The notes below the pieces were generated by a model. It searched no databases, had not been told where the DNA came from, and saw nothing but the letters and a program-made list of their open reading frames with translations. A program made the translations under genes and the position numbers. Positions 1 to 11,400 of a DNA stretch of 64,000 nt are shown here, piece after piece. Origin of the DNA: Bradyrhizobium diazoefficiens (lineage in GTDB: Bacteria > Pseudomonadota > Alphaproteobacteria > Rhizobiales > Xanthobacteraceae); the NCBI RefSeq assembly GCF_016616885.1, contig NZ_CP067102.1:5670501-5734500 (forward strand), given 5' to 3'. How positions within the stretch are numbered: the first letter of the stretch is position 1; each line of letters starts with the position of its first letter.

Positions 1-245
1 ACCTCGCGTTTGAGCTGCTGATTGATGCAACCGAACGCGCTCTCGTTTCCGATCTGCACATCGACGCAGCGTTCGTACGTGGGCTTCGTCGCCTGCCCGC
101 CGATGATTGTGCCCTGCCGCTCTACCGGCGGATTGCCCGGATTGGCTGACTGGGCCCCCGCACCTCCCGCCGCCGCGAGCGCGACGAGACCGGCCGCGAC
201 AGCGCGTCCCCCCATCCACCCGGACCAACACAAGACCCGGCTCAT
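1..245 (-). CDS. Small exported protein, 3' end cut by window edge
   Basis: An open frame begins at an ATG (complement of 243-245) and runs off the left edge without a stop, giving 81 residues. The N-terminus (MSRVLCWSGWMGG, then an Ala/Gly-rich hydrophobic stretch ending GAGAQS) looks like a Sec signal peptide with cleavage after AQ. The mature part contains a CVDVQIGNESAFGCINQQLK segment with two cysteines that could form a disulfide. A strong GGAGG ribosome site lies about 9 bases upstream of the ATG, which fixes the start. I do not recognise a family. The AT-rich stretch around 296-340 is a plausible promoter region. The plus-strand open frame across the same bases looks like a shadow. 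Confidence 0.6.
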   Translation of the reverse strand, partial: MSRVLCWSGWMGGRAVAAGLVALAAAGGAGAQSANPGNPPVERQGTIIGGQATKPTYERCVDVQIGNESAFGCINQQLKRE

Positions 246-406
246 AGCCCTGTTCCTCCACCAGCCGGCAGGTTCGTTGGCCGGGCCGCGGGCGAGCATT
301 AACATAATTCGATATCGTCGGACCGTATCCTGCACGATGAGTAACATTTTCGAACCCGTCGTCAAGACGCCTCCTCCGCCTCCATCATCAGAATGTCCGA
401 CCGGCT

Positions 407-1606
407 TCACTGCACGACGGTGGTCGTCGAGGAGGTCGGCCCCGGGAAGCGGATGTTGTTGACGAGGCTCACTCCGTTCTCTGCAGTCACGAGCGCCGTG
501 TTGATGAAGGTCAGAACCTTCGTGACATCCACCTGCGCCGCGTTGGCGGCGTAGAGCACGTCGAACGGACGCATCGATAGCTTGGTGGCGATGAAATATC
601 CGGCCGGATCCTGGAAGTTGACATTGAAGACGATCGGCACGGAATCGCCGTCGAACCTGGAGCAGTCGACGCCGAGGCGCTGCGCCACCTCGCGCGGCTC
701 TCGGCGATAGAGGAAGACGGATGCCGGATCGGCCTGGAGATCGAGCAGGCCGCGCGCCTTCGCGACCGCTTGCGTCAGGTTGATACGCCAGGCATCGAAA
801 TTGAACTCGCCCTGCTGGCCGGTGGCGCCGAATGCGATGAACTTCATCGGCTCACGGTAGAGATAAAGGCGGTCTCCAGGTTGCACGAAGACGTTGCTCG
901 CCGGGAAATAGACGAGATTGCCGAACGGTACCGTGGCGCGCTTTCCGCTGCGCTCCAGGACGACCCATGTCTCCCAGCCGGCGCCGCTGATGCCGCCCGC
1001 GCGCGTGATCGCGTCGGTGATGCGGTCCTGCGCGCCGGCCGACGGCATGGGGAATCGCACCGGTGTCCTGACCTCGCCGAACACGCTGACGAGCGACGAG
1101 CGCTGCTGGCTGGATGTCACCACGACCTGCGGATCGATCGCACGTTTCTTGATCTGCGCGAGGATGTCTTCCTGAACCTGCACATTGGTGCGGCCGGCGG
1201 CGCGAATGCGGCCGGCATAGGGCACCGTGATGTTCCCGTCGTTGTCGACGGCCTGATCGGGCAGGTTCACGAAATTACCCGGGCGTACGCCGGCTTCCAG
1301 CGGCACGTAGAGTCCGCCCGCTGCGGCCTCGAAGATCGTGACGCTGATGACGTCGCCGATGCCGAACTTGATACTCGAGGGCGGACGCGTATCCGCGAGA
1401 TTTCCGGACAGTCCGTTGGGCTCGAATTTCTCGAGCACCTGCAGCACCTCGGGATTGAGCTTGACGACGGCAAACGGCAGCGCCGTCGTATTCTCGTTCC
1501 TGATGTCGAGACTTGCCGGGCCTGACATCGGAATGAACCCACAACCGCCGAGCACGGCCGACGAGATCAGGCAGCATGCGATCAACAAAAACTTCCAAAA
1601 TCGCAT
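407..1606 (-). CDS. Wza-like polysaccharide export outer-membrane lipoprotein
   Basis: Predicted outer-membrane channel component for exopolysaccharide or capsule export, 399 residues. The N-terminus MRFWKFLLIACCLISS followed by AVLGGC is a lipoprotein signal with a lipobox (LGGC, Cys at about residue 22). A Poly_export-type domain follows (IKFGIGDVISVTIFEA, with GNFVNLPDQAVDNDGNITVPYAGRI after it), then SLBB-like beta-grasp repeats around VSVFGEVRTPVRFPM and the AGGISGAGWE segment. The frame stays open upstream for another 72 codons, but the ATG at 1606 places the lipoprotein signal correctly. No Wzc/Wzb kinase or phosphatase lies beside it, so its polysaccharide partners are elsewhere, possibly the island at 21-42 kb. 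Confidence 0.88.
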   Translation of the reverse strand: MRFWKFLLIACCLISSAVLGGCGFIPMSGPASLDIRNENTTALPFAVVKLNPEVLQVLEKFEPNGLSGNLADTRPPSSIKFGIGDVISVTIFEAAAGGLYVPLEAGVRPGNFVNLPDQAVDNDGNITVPYAGRIRAAGRTNVQVQEDILAQIKKRAIDPQVVVTSSQQRSSLVSVFGEVRTPVRFPMPSAGAQDRITDAITRAGGISGAGWETWVVLERSGKRATVPFGNLVYFPASNVFVQPGDRLYLYREPMKFIAFGATGQQGEFNFDAWRINLTQAVAKARGLLDLQADPASVFLYRREPREVAQRLGVDCSRFDGDSVPIVFNVNFQDPAGYFIATKLSMRPFDVLYAANAAQVDVTKVLTFINTALVTAENGVSLVNNIRFPGPTSSTTTVVQ

Positions 1607-1943
1607 GACCGTTCGTTTCACACTCAAGCTGACGCACACCCGGACCGGCTTGCGAGACGCCTCGCGGCGATGCATGCTTCCCGCGCCGCCGGCGCAGGTG
1701 ATGTGCGGTTCCTGCTGAGTAGACGCTCGGCGCAACGCATCTGCGAAAACGCGCTCGGCAGCCGACGAGACTTCCGGGCCACAAATCCCGCGGACGCCGC
1801 CGCGCGCTTCGCGCGTGGCCAATGAACTCGACGAAATCGGTCAACCGAACGTGTCAACGCCCCCGCAGCTGTCGCTCGGGTGCATCGATTGCTCAAATCA
1901 GCGAAGACGCGGCGCCCGGCGGCCGAAAAGGCCCCGGATCACA
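1607..1943. other. Intergenic gap upstream of the export lipoprotein gene
   Basis: There are 337 bases between the lipoprotein gene and the small coiled-coil gene, both on the minus strand. Open frames cross it, but none has a protein-like composition or a good ribosome site. I see no clear promoter, terminator or repeat. Confidence 0.4.
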
Positions 1944-2156
1944 TCAGTTCGAGGACAACAGCTCGCGCAGGCGCGCGAGCTCGATCTGAGTTTCGGAGAC
2001 CATACGCATCAACAATGCATTCTCGTGCTCGAGATCTCTGATGCGGCGAAGCCGGCCGTCCTCGTCCTGTTTCAGACCAAGATCGTAGACGTTGGCCTTC
2101 AATCTAGGCAGCGCGGACTCGGAGCAGACCGGTTCGGTCGGATTCGTCGCGCGCAT
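1944..2156 (-). CDS. Small coiled-coil protein of unknown function
   Basis: A 70-residue protein starting MRATNPTEPVCSESALPRL. Its second half (about residues 25-70: DEDGRLRRIRDLEHENALLM onward) has regular hydrophobic spacing and charged residues typical of a parallel coiled coil. There is no signal peptide or membrane segment, so it is probably cytoplasmic. The ATG at 2156 is preceded by a G-rich stretch (GGGGGGTTGAA) that can serve as ribosome site; an upstream TTG would add six residues. It lies between the giant exoprotein gene, whose terminator is just upstream, and the export lipoprotein gene. I do not recognise a family. Confidence 0.55.
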   Translation of the reverse strand: MRATNPTEPVCSESALPRLKANVYDLGLKQDEDGRLRRIRDLEHENALLMRMVSETQIELARLRELLSSN

Positions 2157-2193
2157 TTCAACCCCCCAAAACAAATTTACAGACAGGCCGTCT

Positions 2194-2229
2194 CAAAAAT
2201 GGGACGGACAGCAGCCCACTGCCCGTCCC
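2194..2229 (-). terminator. Rho-independent terminator of the giant exoprotein gene
   Basis: Read on the minus strand: a GGGACGG/CCGTCCC stem (2201-2207 with 2223-2229), continued inward by GCAG/CTGC with a 3-base bulge and a 4-base loop, then ATTTTTGAG. It lies about 200 bases after the stop of the exoprotein gene and before the small coiled-coil gene. Confidence 0.75.
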
Positions 2230-2433
2230 ACAAAAGCCTGTTGCCGACCTTGTAGGTCTGTTTCTTATCGTTGCTGTGACCGATCCTAAACAAAAAGTCA
2301 GATTTCTGGATGGAAAGCGTTCATTCCGTGGCGGGTGCGCTCAGCTTGTCGCGTATCTCGCTCAATCATGAGGGTTGACACGGCGGCACGCTGCTGCCGA
2401 CCGCGACCGCAAGCCGATCAATCTCGCAGACCA

Positions 2434-5400
2434 TCATTGCTTGCCGTTCCCCGATGACGTTGTATCGGACTCCTTCTTGTCGTCGGCCTGGTCATCCTGG
2501 CCGTCGCCGCCGCCATAACCGATCACCTCGACGATCCAGATCGAACCCTGTCTGCGGGCGCCGGTTGCGGTTGGCGTTTCCGCCGTCTTGGCGGCCGCGC
2601 CGGCCGTATTCGAGCCTGCCGTGAGCGCGCCGATATTGGGAACGGATACGGTCGGAATTCCGGTCGTGCTCCCCTGCACCTGGAAATTGCTGGCATTGGC
2701 GATGACGGGTGCGACGAAGACTGCGCTGCCCGAGGCGCGCACGCCGGCGGTACCGAAATCGATCGTGCCGCGTGGCGCGAGAAGATAAAGCTGGGATGCG
2801 GCAGCTTTGGACGACGCCTGCAGCGTGCCGATACCCGCACCGGTGACAAAGCCGCCAAGATCGATCGACTGGTAATCGTCCTGATCATACAGCACTTGCA
2901 GCGCCGGTGCCGACAAGGTCGTCTTGGAGCCGCGGCCGGCGTCGAGATTGCCGTTGGAGCTCCACATCAGGATGTCGCCGCCCTGGGTCGTGAGCACGCG
3001 GCTCGAATTCACCAGCACACTTTCATCCGTGAAGGTGTTGATGGCGCCGCCACCCAGGGTGAGGATGCCGATATCCCGCAACTTCAGGGCCGAGTTGGGT
3101 TCGGCCGCAAGCGAGCCGACGATGATGTTGCCGCCCGGGCCGAACATCGAGATATCGCCGCCTAGCTGGGTCTGAACCGTGGCATGCAGCAGGTTCATGT
3201 CGCCAGTCTTGACCAGCTGGCTAGCGCCGTTGCTCCCGCTGCCGAGCACGTTTGCCGTGTAGCCCAGGCTCGCCGGGAACATCGTCTCGATCATGCGGTA
3301 GCCGCGCTGGGTGTCTGACGACGTGCCGCCCTTCTGGTCGATGCCGACCGCTTTAAGCTCGGCGAAGAATACTTGGTCGATAAAGACGTGCTGAAGGTCA
3401 GTGGGCAAGGCCTGGAGGGCCGCGAACACGCTGGCGTCGGAGTCACTGTCGCTTGCCGGCTTGCCAATCCGGCTCAAGAAGGAGCGCAGGTCGGACACAT
3501 AGTTATGTTTGACGCTGCTGGCATTCGCCGGATCGATATAGGAAGCCGCCACGGCGGCGTAATCGACACCGAACTTGACGCCGAACATCGTGATGATGTC
3601 GGCCCCCTGCTTGGTGCCGGCAGCGTCCGTCAGCGCCGCATTGCGCCGGGGATTGTTCGCCGGCCCGAGCAGCGACTGGTTGTAGATGCCGACCGAACCG
3701 CCTCCCGTGCTTTCCGAAATGTAGATGTTCCCAACCGGGGTCGGGCTGGAATTGCCGACCGACACGATGCCCTCCTGAACCGGAGCCTGGGTCGCATTGT
3801 CAAACGCCGCCGGGAGGAACGGGCCGATATCGCCGCCGGCCTGGACCACGAGGAAGCCGGGTCCGGCCACCTGCAAGCCGCCGCCATTGCTAAAGCCGGT
3901 GTAAGTGATGTTCCGGCCGGCCACGATGGTGCTGACGTCGCTGGTATGGATGTTCTGCACGATGACGTTGAGATCGACGATGTCGCGCCCCGCATAGATG
4001 CTGGTCGGGCGATTGATCTCGATGCGCTGATAGACATTTTCAGACGAACTGGGGGTCCTCTTGCCGTAGCTTCCCGTTGCCTTGATGTCGCCGGTCGCGG
4101 CGTAAATACGAGCGGTCGTGTCGAGACCGTCGGCCACATCGTTCTCATGCGCAAGGATCGCACGGCTCGACGCCTCGTCATTGCCGCTATTGGGTCGGAA
4201 TGGATCGAACGCAGCGTCGATCAGAGACGGCCCGGCGGAGATAAGCGGGCGTGAGATCAATTGCGGCGTCGATGTCTGCGGGTAACCGAACGTGAGGTCG
4301 ATACTGCCCTGCGCCAACAAATTGAAAGTGCCGTGCTCGGACGGGCTGAGCACGATGCCCGGCGCTGGAACCGTACCCGAAGCATGTTGATTCAGATTCT
4401 GATTCAGGATGTTGCTGATCCCGGTCGTTATCAGATTGCCCTGCAACGCGACCGCCTCGAAGCTCGCAGGATAAGTTGCCGGCGCCGCCTGAACAGCCAG
4501 GGCGTTGGTGGGAATGATGGCGATCGCGGTGGGCGCGATATTGATCGTCACGTCGCCCGACTGCGCCACCAACCGAACCTTGCTATCTGGGCCGTAGGCA
4601 TCAAAATACAGCGGTGTCTTCGGCTCGGGCTTCGGCTCCAGAGGATTCGCTTTGCTCGGTTGCTGTGCGTGCAGCGCAGCCGGGTTGACGACACCCGCCA
4701 TCGCGATCGAGCCGTTTGCCGTCATCGTGATCTGGCCGGTATCGACAGCAAGCAGCGGAAGGTTCGGAAGCTTGAGCGTGCTTTTCGCGTACCTGTAGAC
4801 ATACTCGTTCTGGCCGATGTCGCCGCCCGCGACGATGCTGGCGTGGCCGGATCCCTCGTAGAACGAGCCGCCCCGGATGTCGCCGCCGGCGCGCACGACC
4901 ATGTTGCCGCTGCCGTAGAGATGCGTCACGGGCGTGCTGTTCGCCGACAGGCCGCCGGTGACGCGCCCAGTCGTCGGAGCCGAAACCGACACATCGATCA
5001 TATTGTGCCCGGCAAGAACGCTCACATTTCCGCCTGCGCTCAGGAAGCCCTGCTGGAAGCTGCCGTATTGCATCCACCACGCGGTTTGCGAGGCGATCTG
5101 CGTTCCAACCGGCGCGAAAACACCGGCTCCGAGGATCGACGCGCCAGCGCTGGGCGTCACACCGGAATTGGATAGCAGCCAGGGCTGATAGTACTGAGGC
5201 ACTTTCTTGAGGACCGTGTTGCCGTTCTCATCCTTTATTGCGATCACCTTGGTGCTGCCCACGACATCGCGCTGCGCGTCGATGACGACGTCCCCACCCT
5301 TTTCGGGGAAGGCCGCCGCGGTTGGCGGTCCGTAATAGAGCTCAGACGCGGCGGCGGTGGCAGCCGCGTTGCCGTATGCCATGAGGCGGGGCTCGAAGAA

Positions 5401-8400
5401 GCCGATTGCATCGTTGACGGCGAGGCTCGGGCTGTACGGATTGGCGTAGGTTTCCGTATTGACGCCGGCGGCATAGATCACGCCGGGCGCGGCGGTGTCC
5501 TTCAAGACCACATCTCGAGCGGCCGCGACGGTGATGCTGCCGGTGCCTGTCCGGATCATGGTCGGAATATTGACAGGGACAGGGGTGGTGCTTCCCACCA
5601 CCTTTTGGTCGTAGGTTGCGTGCTTGTCGACAATGACGTCGCCCTTGTCGTTCGCAAGCGGAACTCTGGCAGTCGGATTGGCGCTCGACACGTCGGCGCC
5701 CGCGGTCAGGCTGTAGGACCATGACGATGGCGCCGTCACCGCCTTGATGTTCGCCTGGCTGCAGTCGATCGTGCAAACCAGCAGTTTGTGCGGGAACAGG
5801 TCAGCACTCGCAAGATCCTGCGAAGTCGGACTGATCCCGTTGCCGCTGTCTCCGGCCTTGTAGGGCGCGATCAGAAGCGTATCGCTGGTAGGGTCGTTCA
5901 AATAGATCGAATTGAAATCGATCGCGCGTAAACTGCTATTGGACGCGAAATAGTCGTTGACCTTGCCCGCGTAGATCGGGTCGAGATAGTTCGCGAACTG
6001 GAAGAAGCCGTCGGAAATAGAGGCGTTGACGTTGATGTTTCCGGCAGCGCGCAGCGAAAGCACGCCGGCGTCGAGACCGCCCCAGGGCGTTGCGAGACGG
6101 TAGGTAAAATCTATATAGTCCGAAGCGGGATTGAAGATGGTCGGCGATGGTTTGCCGCGATCGACCACGCCCGCCGCCAGATTCCAGTTGCTGCTGACGG
6201 TGATGTCGCCCCTGGAGTTCACCAGGTCGACGCCCGGCTGCACGTGCACGACGTCCGCGCCGAGGCTGTTGACCAATGGAGCAAGGCGCGTGAACAGGTT
6301 GGTGAAGCCGTAGCTTTGCCCGTTATGGCTCCACGTCCCCTTGGTGATCTGGGAGACCGTGTCGCCGAAGAAGGCATTGCCCGTGCCGGCGCCGCCGGTA
6401 AAGGAGGCAACGCCCGGCTTGCCCTGGTTAGCCGGATCAAACGTCGCGTAAACGCCGCTCGACGTCAGCGGAATGTAGTCGTTGGTGGTCGGCACGAACT
6501 GCAGGCTGCCGTTGACCAGGGTGGTCGAGCCCGACAGGTTCGATACTTTTGTAAATGTCGCCGTCGCTTGGCCGTTGTTACCGCTGACGCCGAGGGAAAC
6601 GGATAGCGAGGTGCCATCATAGCCGGTGGAACCAGGCACGAGCGACAAGGATGCTGAAACGATCTTGACGGTTGACAGCACACGACCGAACAATCCGGTC
6701 GCAGCCGGCACGTCCGCGACATTGCCGATTTGAACGCTCGTGACTCGCGTAAGGTAACCGGTACCAGCATCCGTGATGGTGACCGTAGCGTCTCCGCTTG
6801 CACTGAACGACACGCGGCCCTGGGCAGTCCTGCCTCCAGGCGTAGCTGGCGGCGGGAATGTGATGGGAATATCGCTCTGACCGAAGTATTGGGACAGCGT
6901 CGTCGTGTTCGGCAGAAAAGTATCTATCCCGCCGGACACATTGATAGTCGCAATTTGAATTCCTGCGCTGTTTTTGACCGCGACGGACGTCGGCACGCTC
7001 GGAAGCGCCGTTCCACCGCTGATCGTCTTATCAAGCTGAAATCCCGTAACGTTGGTCCAGGTCCCGTCCGTGGCAGGTATCAGATTCCCGTTCGTGTCCA
7101 CTCCCTTGTACCAGCCGGCCGGGTCGATCGTCCCGAACCAGCCGAGGCTCGACCCGTCGATGCCGTGATTGCCGGCGGTAGTGTCGAACGCGATGAAGCC
7201 GTTCACGGCGACCGAACGCGCGCCGACGATGCTGAGCTTCGAGCGACCGTTGACGTTGTTCGTGGCGTCGATCACGGGAAGTTCGTCGAAGGTCTTGTCA
7301 CCATCGGCGTAGAACTTGCTGCCGTGCGTGCCGGACGGATTGGCGACATTGCTGACCATGGCAATCTTGACGTCGTTGTTGCCATCCAGTGGGGCGCGGA
7401 ACGTCACGGTGCCGCCGCTCAGGCCGCCCTTGGTGCCGCCGGAGACGTTGATCTGCGTACCCTGTTGCAGCCAGATTTTTGATTTGGCGTCCCAGCCGAT
7501 GCCGATGGTGACGTCGCCGCCGCGCTCGTCGGTGTGCGTGGTCGAGGCGTCGATCATGCCGCTGCTTGCGAGGAACACCGAATTGGCGCCGTAGAGCGCG
7601 ACCTTTCCGCCGGCCTGCCCGGTACCGTCGAGCGTGCTGCCGCTATAGCCAGTAGCATCGATGCGACCGCGAATCTTGACCTGGCCCAGTTGCTTCTCGG
7701 CGAAGATGTGGACCCAAGTCGGATCGTCCGCCGTGAGCGAAATGGCATTGGCCTTCAGCGTGTGCCCTGCCGCCAGTTCGAGATTGCCGGTGCGGGTGTG
7801 GATGTCGATCGCGCCGGTGAGACCGCCGGCGAGCAGAATATCTGCAAGCGCCGTCAGGTCGGCCGCACCGTTGGTATCGAGCTTGAACCGGCCGCCGAGG
7901 CCGGGACCGCCGGTGCCGAGCAGCCGGCCGGCGAGCGTCGCGCCGCCGCGGAGCGCGTCCACCTCGATCGTCCCGCCGTAGCCTTGACCACCGCTCGTCG
8001 TCGCGACGTCGACGGTGCTGCTGGCATCGGTGATGACCTGGCCACCGCCCGTGGCATTCACCCCGATGTCGGCATAAAGCACGACCTTGCCGCCTGACAG
8101 ATAGGTGTCGACGTCCACCAGCGTCTTCTTGTAGCCGCGCGCCGAGAGATACGCACCGGAATTGAGGGTGACGTTCCCCGCGATCGCACCGAGCGTAATG
8201 GTGCCGGCCTGCGCCTGAATGGTGCTGCCGACGGCAATGTTCGACGCCGTGACCGTGAGAATGCCGCCGGTCTCGTCGCTATCGATCGGGCCGGCTGCGG
8301 CCGAGCCGCGCGTCACCGGATCGACGATGGAGATATCGCCCGACGCCGTCAGGGCAAAACCCTGAGGAGTCCCCGCGGTTGCGCCGGCGACAAGAATGCG

Positions 8401-11400
8401 CGGCGTGCTGACAGTGAGGTCGGTCTTGTCGCCGTTCGCGCCAAGCGTCATCGTCCCGGGGCCTTTGACGACCACGCTGTCGTCGGCCGACCATTTGACC
8501 CTGGAGAAACCGGCAATGGTGAAGTTGCCGTTGACGACATTCCCATTGACCCGGCCGCTGCCCAGATCGATTTCCTTTGCGGCCAGTTCGAGGCTGTTGC
8601 CGTTTGCCGCTGGAGCGCTGAAGGACGGGCTGGCCCCGGTGTTCTTGAGCGTGATGTTGTTGCTCGCCGAGATCAGGCCATCCCGTGTCAGGGTGGCGCC
8701 ACCCGAACCCGCCACGGTCATCGTCCCGGCGGACGCAACGCTGACCTTGCTGTTGGGATCGAGTGTGATCTGGGTGTTGGCGGCGTAGCTCGTGGCGACG
8801 CCGGCAGCGGACGTGACGGTGACGCCGACGCTGAACTGGACCGTCGCGGAGGATGAAAACGCCAGCACCGTTCCCGCGCGCAGATTCAGGCTCGTGCCGG
8901 GATTGAGCACCTCGCTGCCGAGCGCGATGCCGGTGGCATCCAGCGACAGGCTGCGTGCGCCGGAATTGAAATCGCCATACACCGTAACCGGACCGGACAG
9001 CACGCGCAGGGCCAGTGTCTGCACGTCGGCGAACTGGGTGCTGTTGGCCGGCAGCACCAGGCTCTTGCCGGCAACCGCCGTGGCGGCTCCGACGCCGATG
9101 CTCGGCGCGATCAGGTTGACCAGATTGGCGTGCAAGTCCGTCGTATTGAGAGCGATCGCGTTGTTGGATGCGGTCGCTTGGAGCGTCAGCGTATTCGTCG
9201 AGATCTTGACGCCGTCAGCGATCGCCACTTTGCCGCTGTTGCTGGTGTCACCGCCCGCCAATGTCAGGCTTCCGGTCACCGGCCCGGCCGGCAGCGTGGC
9301 CGATGCGGTCGCGACATCCTTGAATTTGATCGTGAGCGTCGGCGCCGAAACGCCGGTCGCGGTCGGCCCTGTCACTTGCAGCGTCGGGTCGTTACTCGCC
9401 ACGAACAAGGCGCCACGCCCCGGCTGCTGCGCACCGCCATTGGCGTAATAACTGAGAGCCAGCCGGGCGGGGCTGTTGGGGTCGAGGAGTTTTGCGAGGA
9501 CGGCATCCACGATCTCCGTTCCGGAGAGCGTCCCGCCGAGGGCCGCGGCAAGGCTTTGCGCCGTAACGGGCGCCTGCCCGTCCGACGCGACCACGTAATG
9601 GCGCCCGAGCTTGGCGTGAACGACGCCCGTGGTCTTGATGATACTGCCGGAATTGATGGTCACCGTACCGCTGCCCGCCTCCGGGACATAGACCGGAAGA
9701 TCCAGCAGGACGGACTGCGAACCGACCGTCACCGTTTGCTTGACTTCCTGCCACTGGCCGACCTGCTGGGCGACGAGCAGGATCTCCGGCGCGCTGAACG
9801 TCTCGCCGCGCGTGTCCACGACGACATTGCTGGCCGTCGGCGCGATCAGCGTGCCCGAGGTGATATCGCTGCGGCTGCCGCCGATGAGAATGCTCTCGAA
9901 GCCGTTGAGCTGGGCAACGTCGAGGCCGACATAGCCGGACGGAATGTCGTTGTTGACGTATTCGGCATGGCCGAGCACAGCGAGCTTGGGCGCGCTGATA
10001 TCGAGCTCGCTGCCGCGGCCGGTGTTGCCGCTGCCGTCCCGGCCCGGCTGCGTCAGCGCCATGCCGTTGAGCACGATCGACTGCAGCGCGGAGACCGAAA
10101 GCCGTCCCGCATCCATCGGCAGCCGCGGCGCCGTGACATTATTCTTGGCCGCCAGTTGGGCATAATAGGTGTTGGCGCCGTTGAAGCTGTACTCGCTGTA
10201 TTGCTGCCAGACCGAGCTTGTCTGCACCGCGAACACCGTCTGGCCGCACGACTGCTTTCCAGGCGCGGTCGACTGCGTGTAATGGCCGGTCATCAGAACG
10301 GTGCCGTCCGGCAGTTTGGTTCCCGTGGCAATGTTCTTGCCGGTGTTGTCGCTGGAATAGACCACGACACGCATTGCGCCCGGCAGCGTCGCGTAGTGCG
10401 CGGGATAAAGCATATACGTTCCCGCCGGGATGCCGTTGCCGCCGTCGATCGTGATCTGGGTGCCGGCCAGCGGGATCGTGTCGCCGGCGGTGACTGTCTT
10501 GCCCGCATCGGCACTGCGCGCGGTGGCAAAATGGATGTCATACGCTGCGATCGGATCGATCTGCGACGGCAGCAGCGCGTAGACGGTCTGGCCGGAAGGC
10601 GTCGTGGTCAGGCTATCGCGCGAGCCGCCCTTGCCCGCAATCCACTCCATGGCCTGGATATCGCCGCCGCCACGCAGGTCGATCGTCGAGCCGTCGGCGC
10701 GCGTTACGTTCGATCCGGCCAGGATCAAACCCTTCGACGGCGGTTGCGCCAGCGGATTGAGGTTGGCGTTGTAGTACCAGTTGGTGCCGTCGGACGTCGC
10801 ACCGTAGGGAACAGTCGTGTCGGCCAGCGACACCGAGGTGAGGCTCCCGGCCTCCAGCACCACCGACTGCGTGATGATCGAGGACACCGCGCTGTCGGTA
10901 TTGCCGAGCGCGATCTTGCCGAGCGGCGCGAACAGATTGCCCGCCTGATCGATGGTGTTTGCGATCACGGTGATGCCGCCGCCGGCTGACAGGGGAATCC
11001 CGGTGTAGCTGTTCGCGGGCGCGGCGAACTTTACGTTCCCCGGCGTCTCGATCGTGAAGTTGACGGCGGATACCGGATAGATCCGCTGGGCTGAGAGCAG
11101 GAGATTTCCGGTCGAGATCAGCCTGCCCGTGAAACTCGATTGCTCCGTCGGGATGGTCTGCGAGGGATCAGTCTCGAGACCGTTCACAACCTTGAGCGTG
11201 CCGAGGCGGAGGTCGCCGCTCGCGATCAGGTTGACCTGGCTGAAGCCCGAGAAGTCGAGACCCGGCAGGGCGTCGCCCGGCTTGAAATTGGACGGTCTTC
11301 CACTCTCCAGATCGATCGTCTGTGCATTCACCGTCAACGTGCTGGTGCCGGCCACCCGCTCCTTGCCGGAGCCGGTGAGCACGACATAGGGCGCCGCAAT

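Noticed and set aside
9130..10989. A 619-codon plus-strand open frame and many others inside the giant exoprotein gene
   Set aside because: They lie antisense to a coding frame of 4,502 residues with clear domain motifs. Their composition is Arg/Ala/Gly-rich as expected of a GC-rich shadow, and there are no recognisable motifs.
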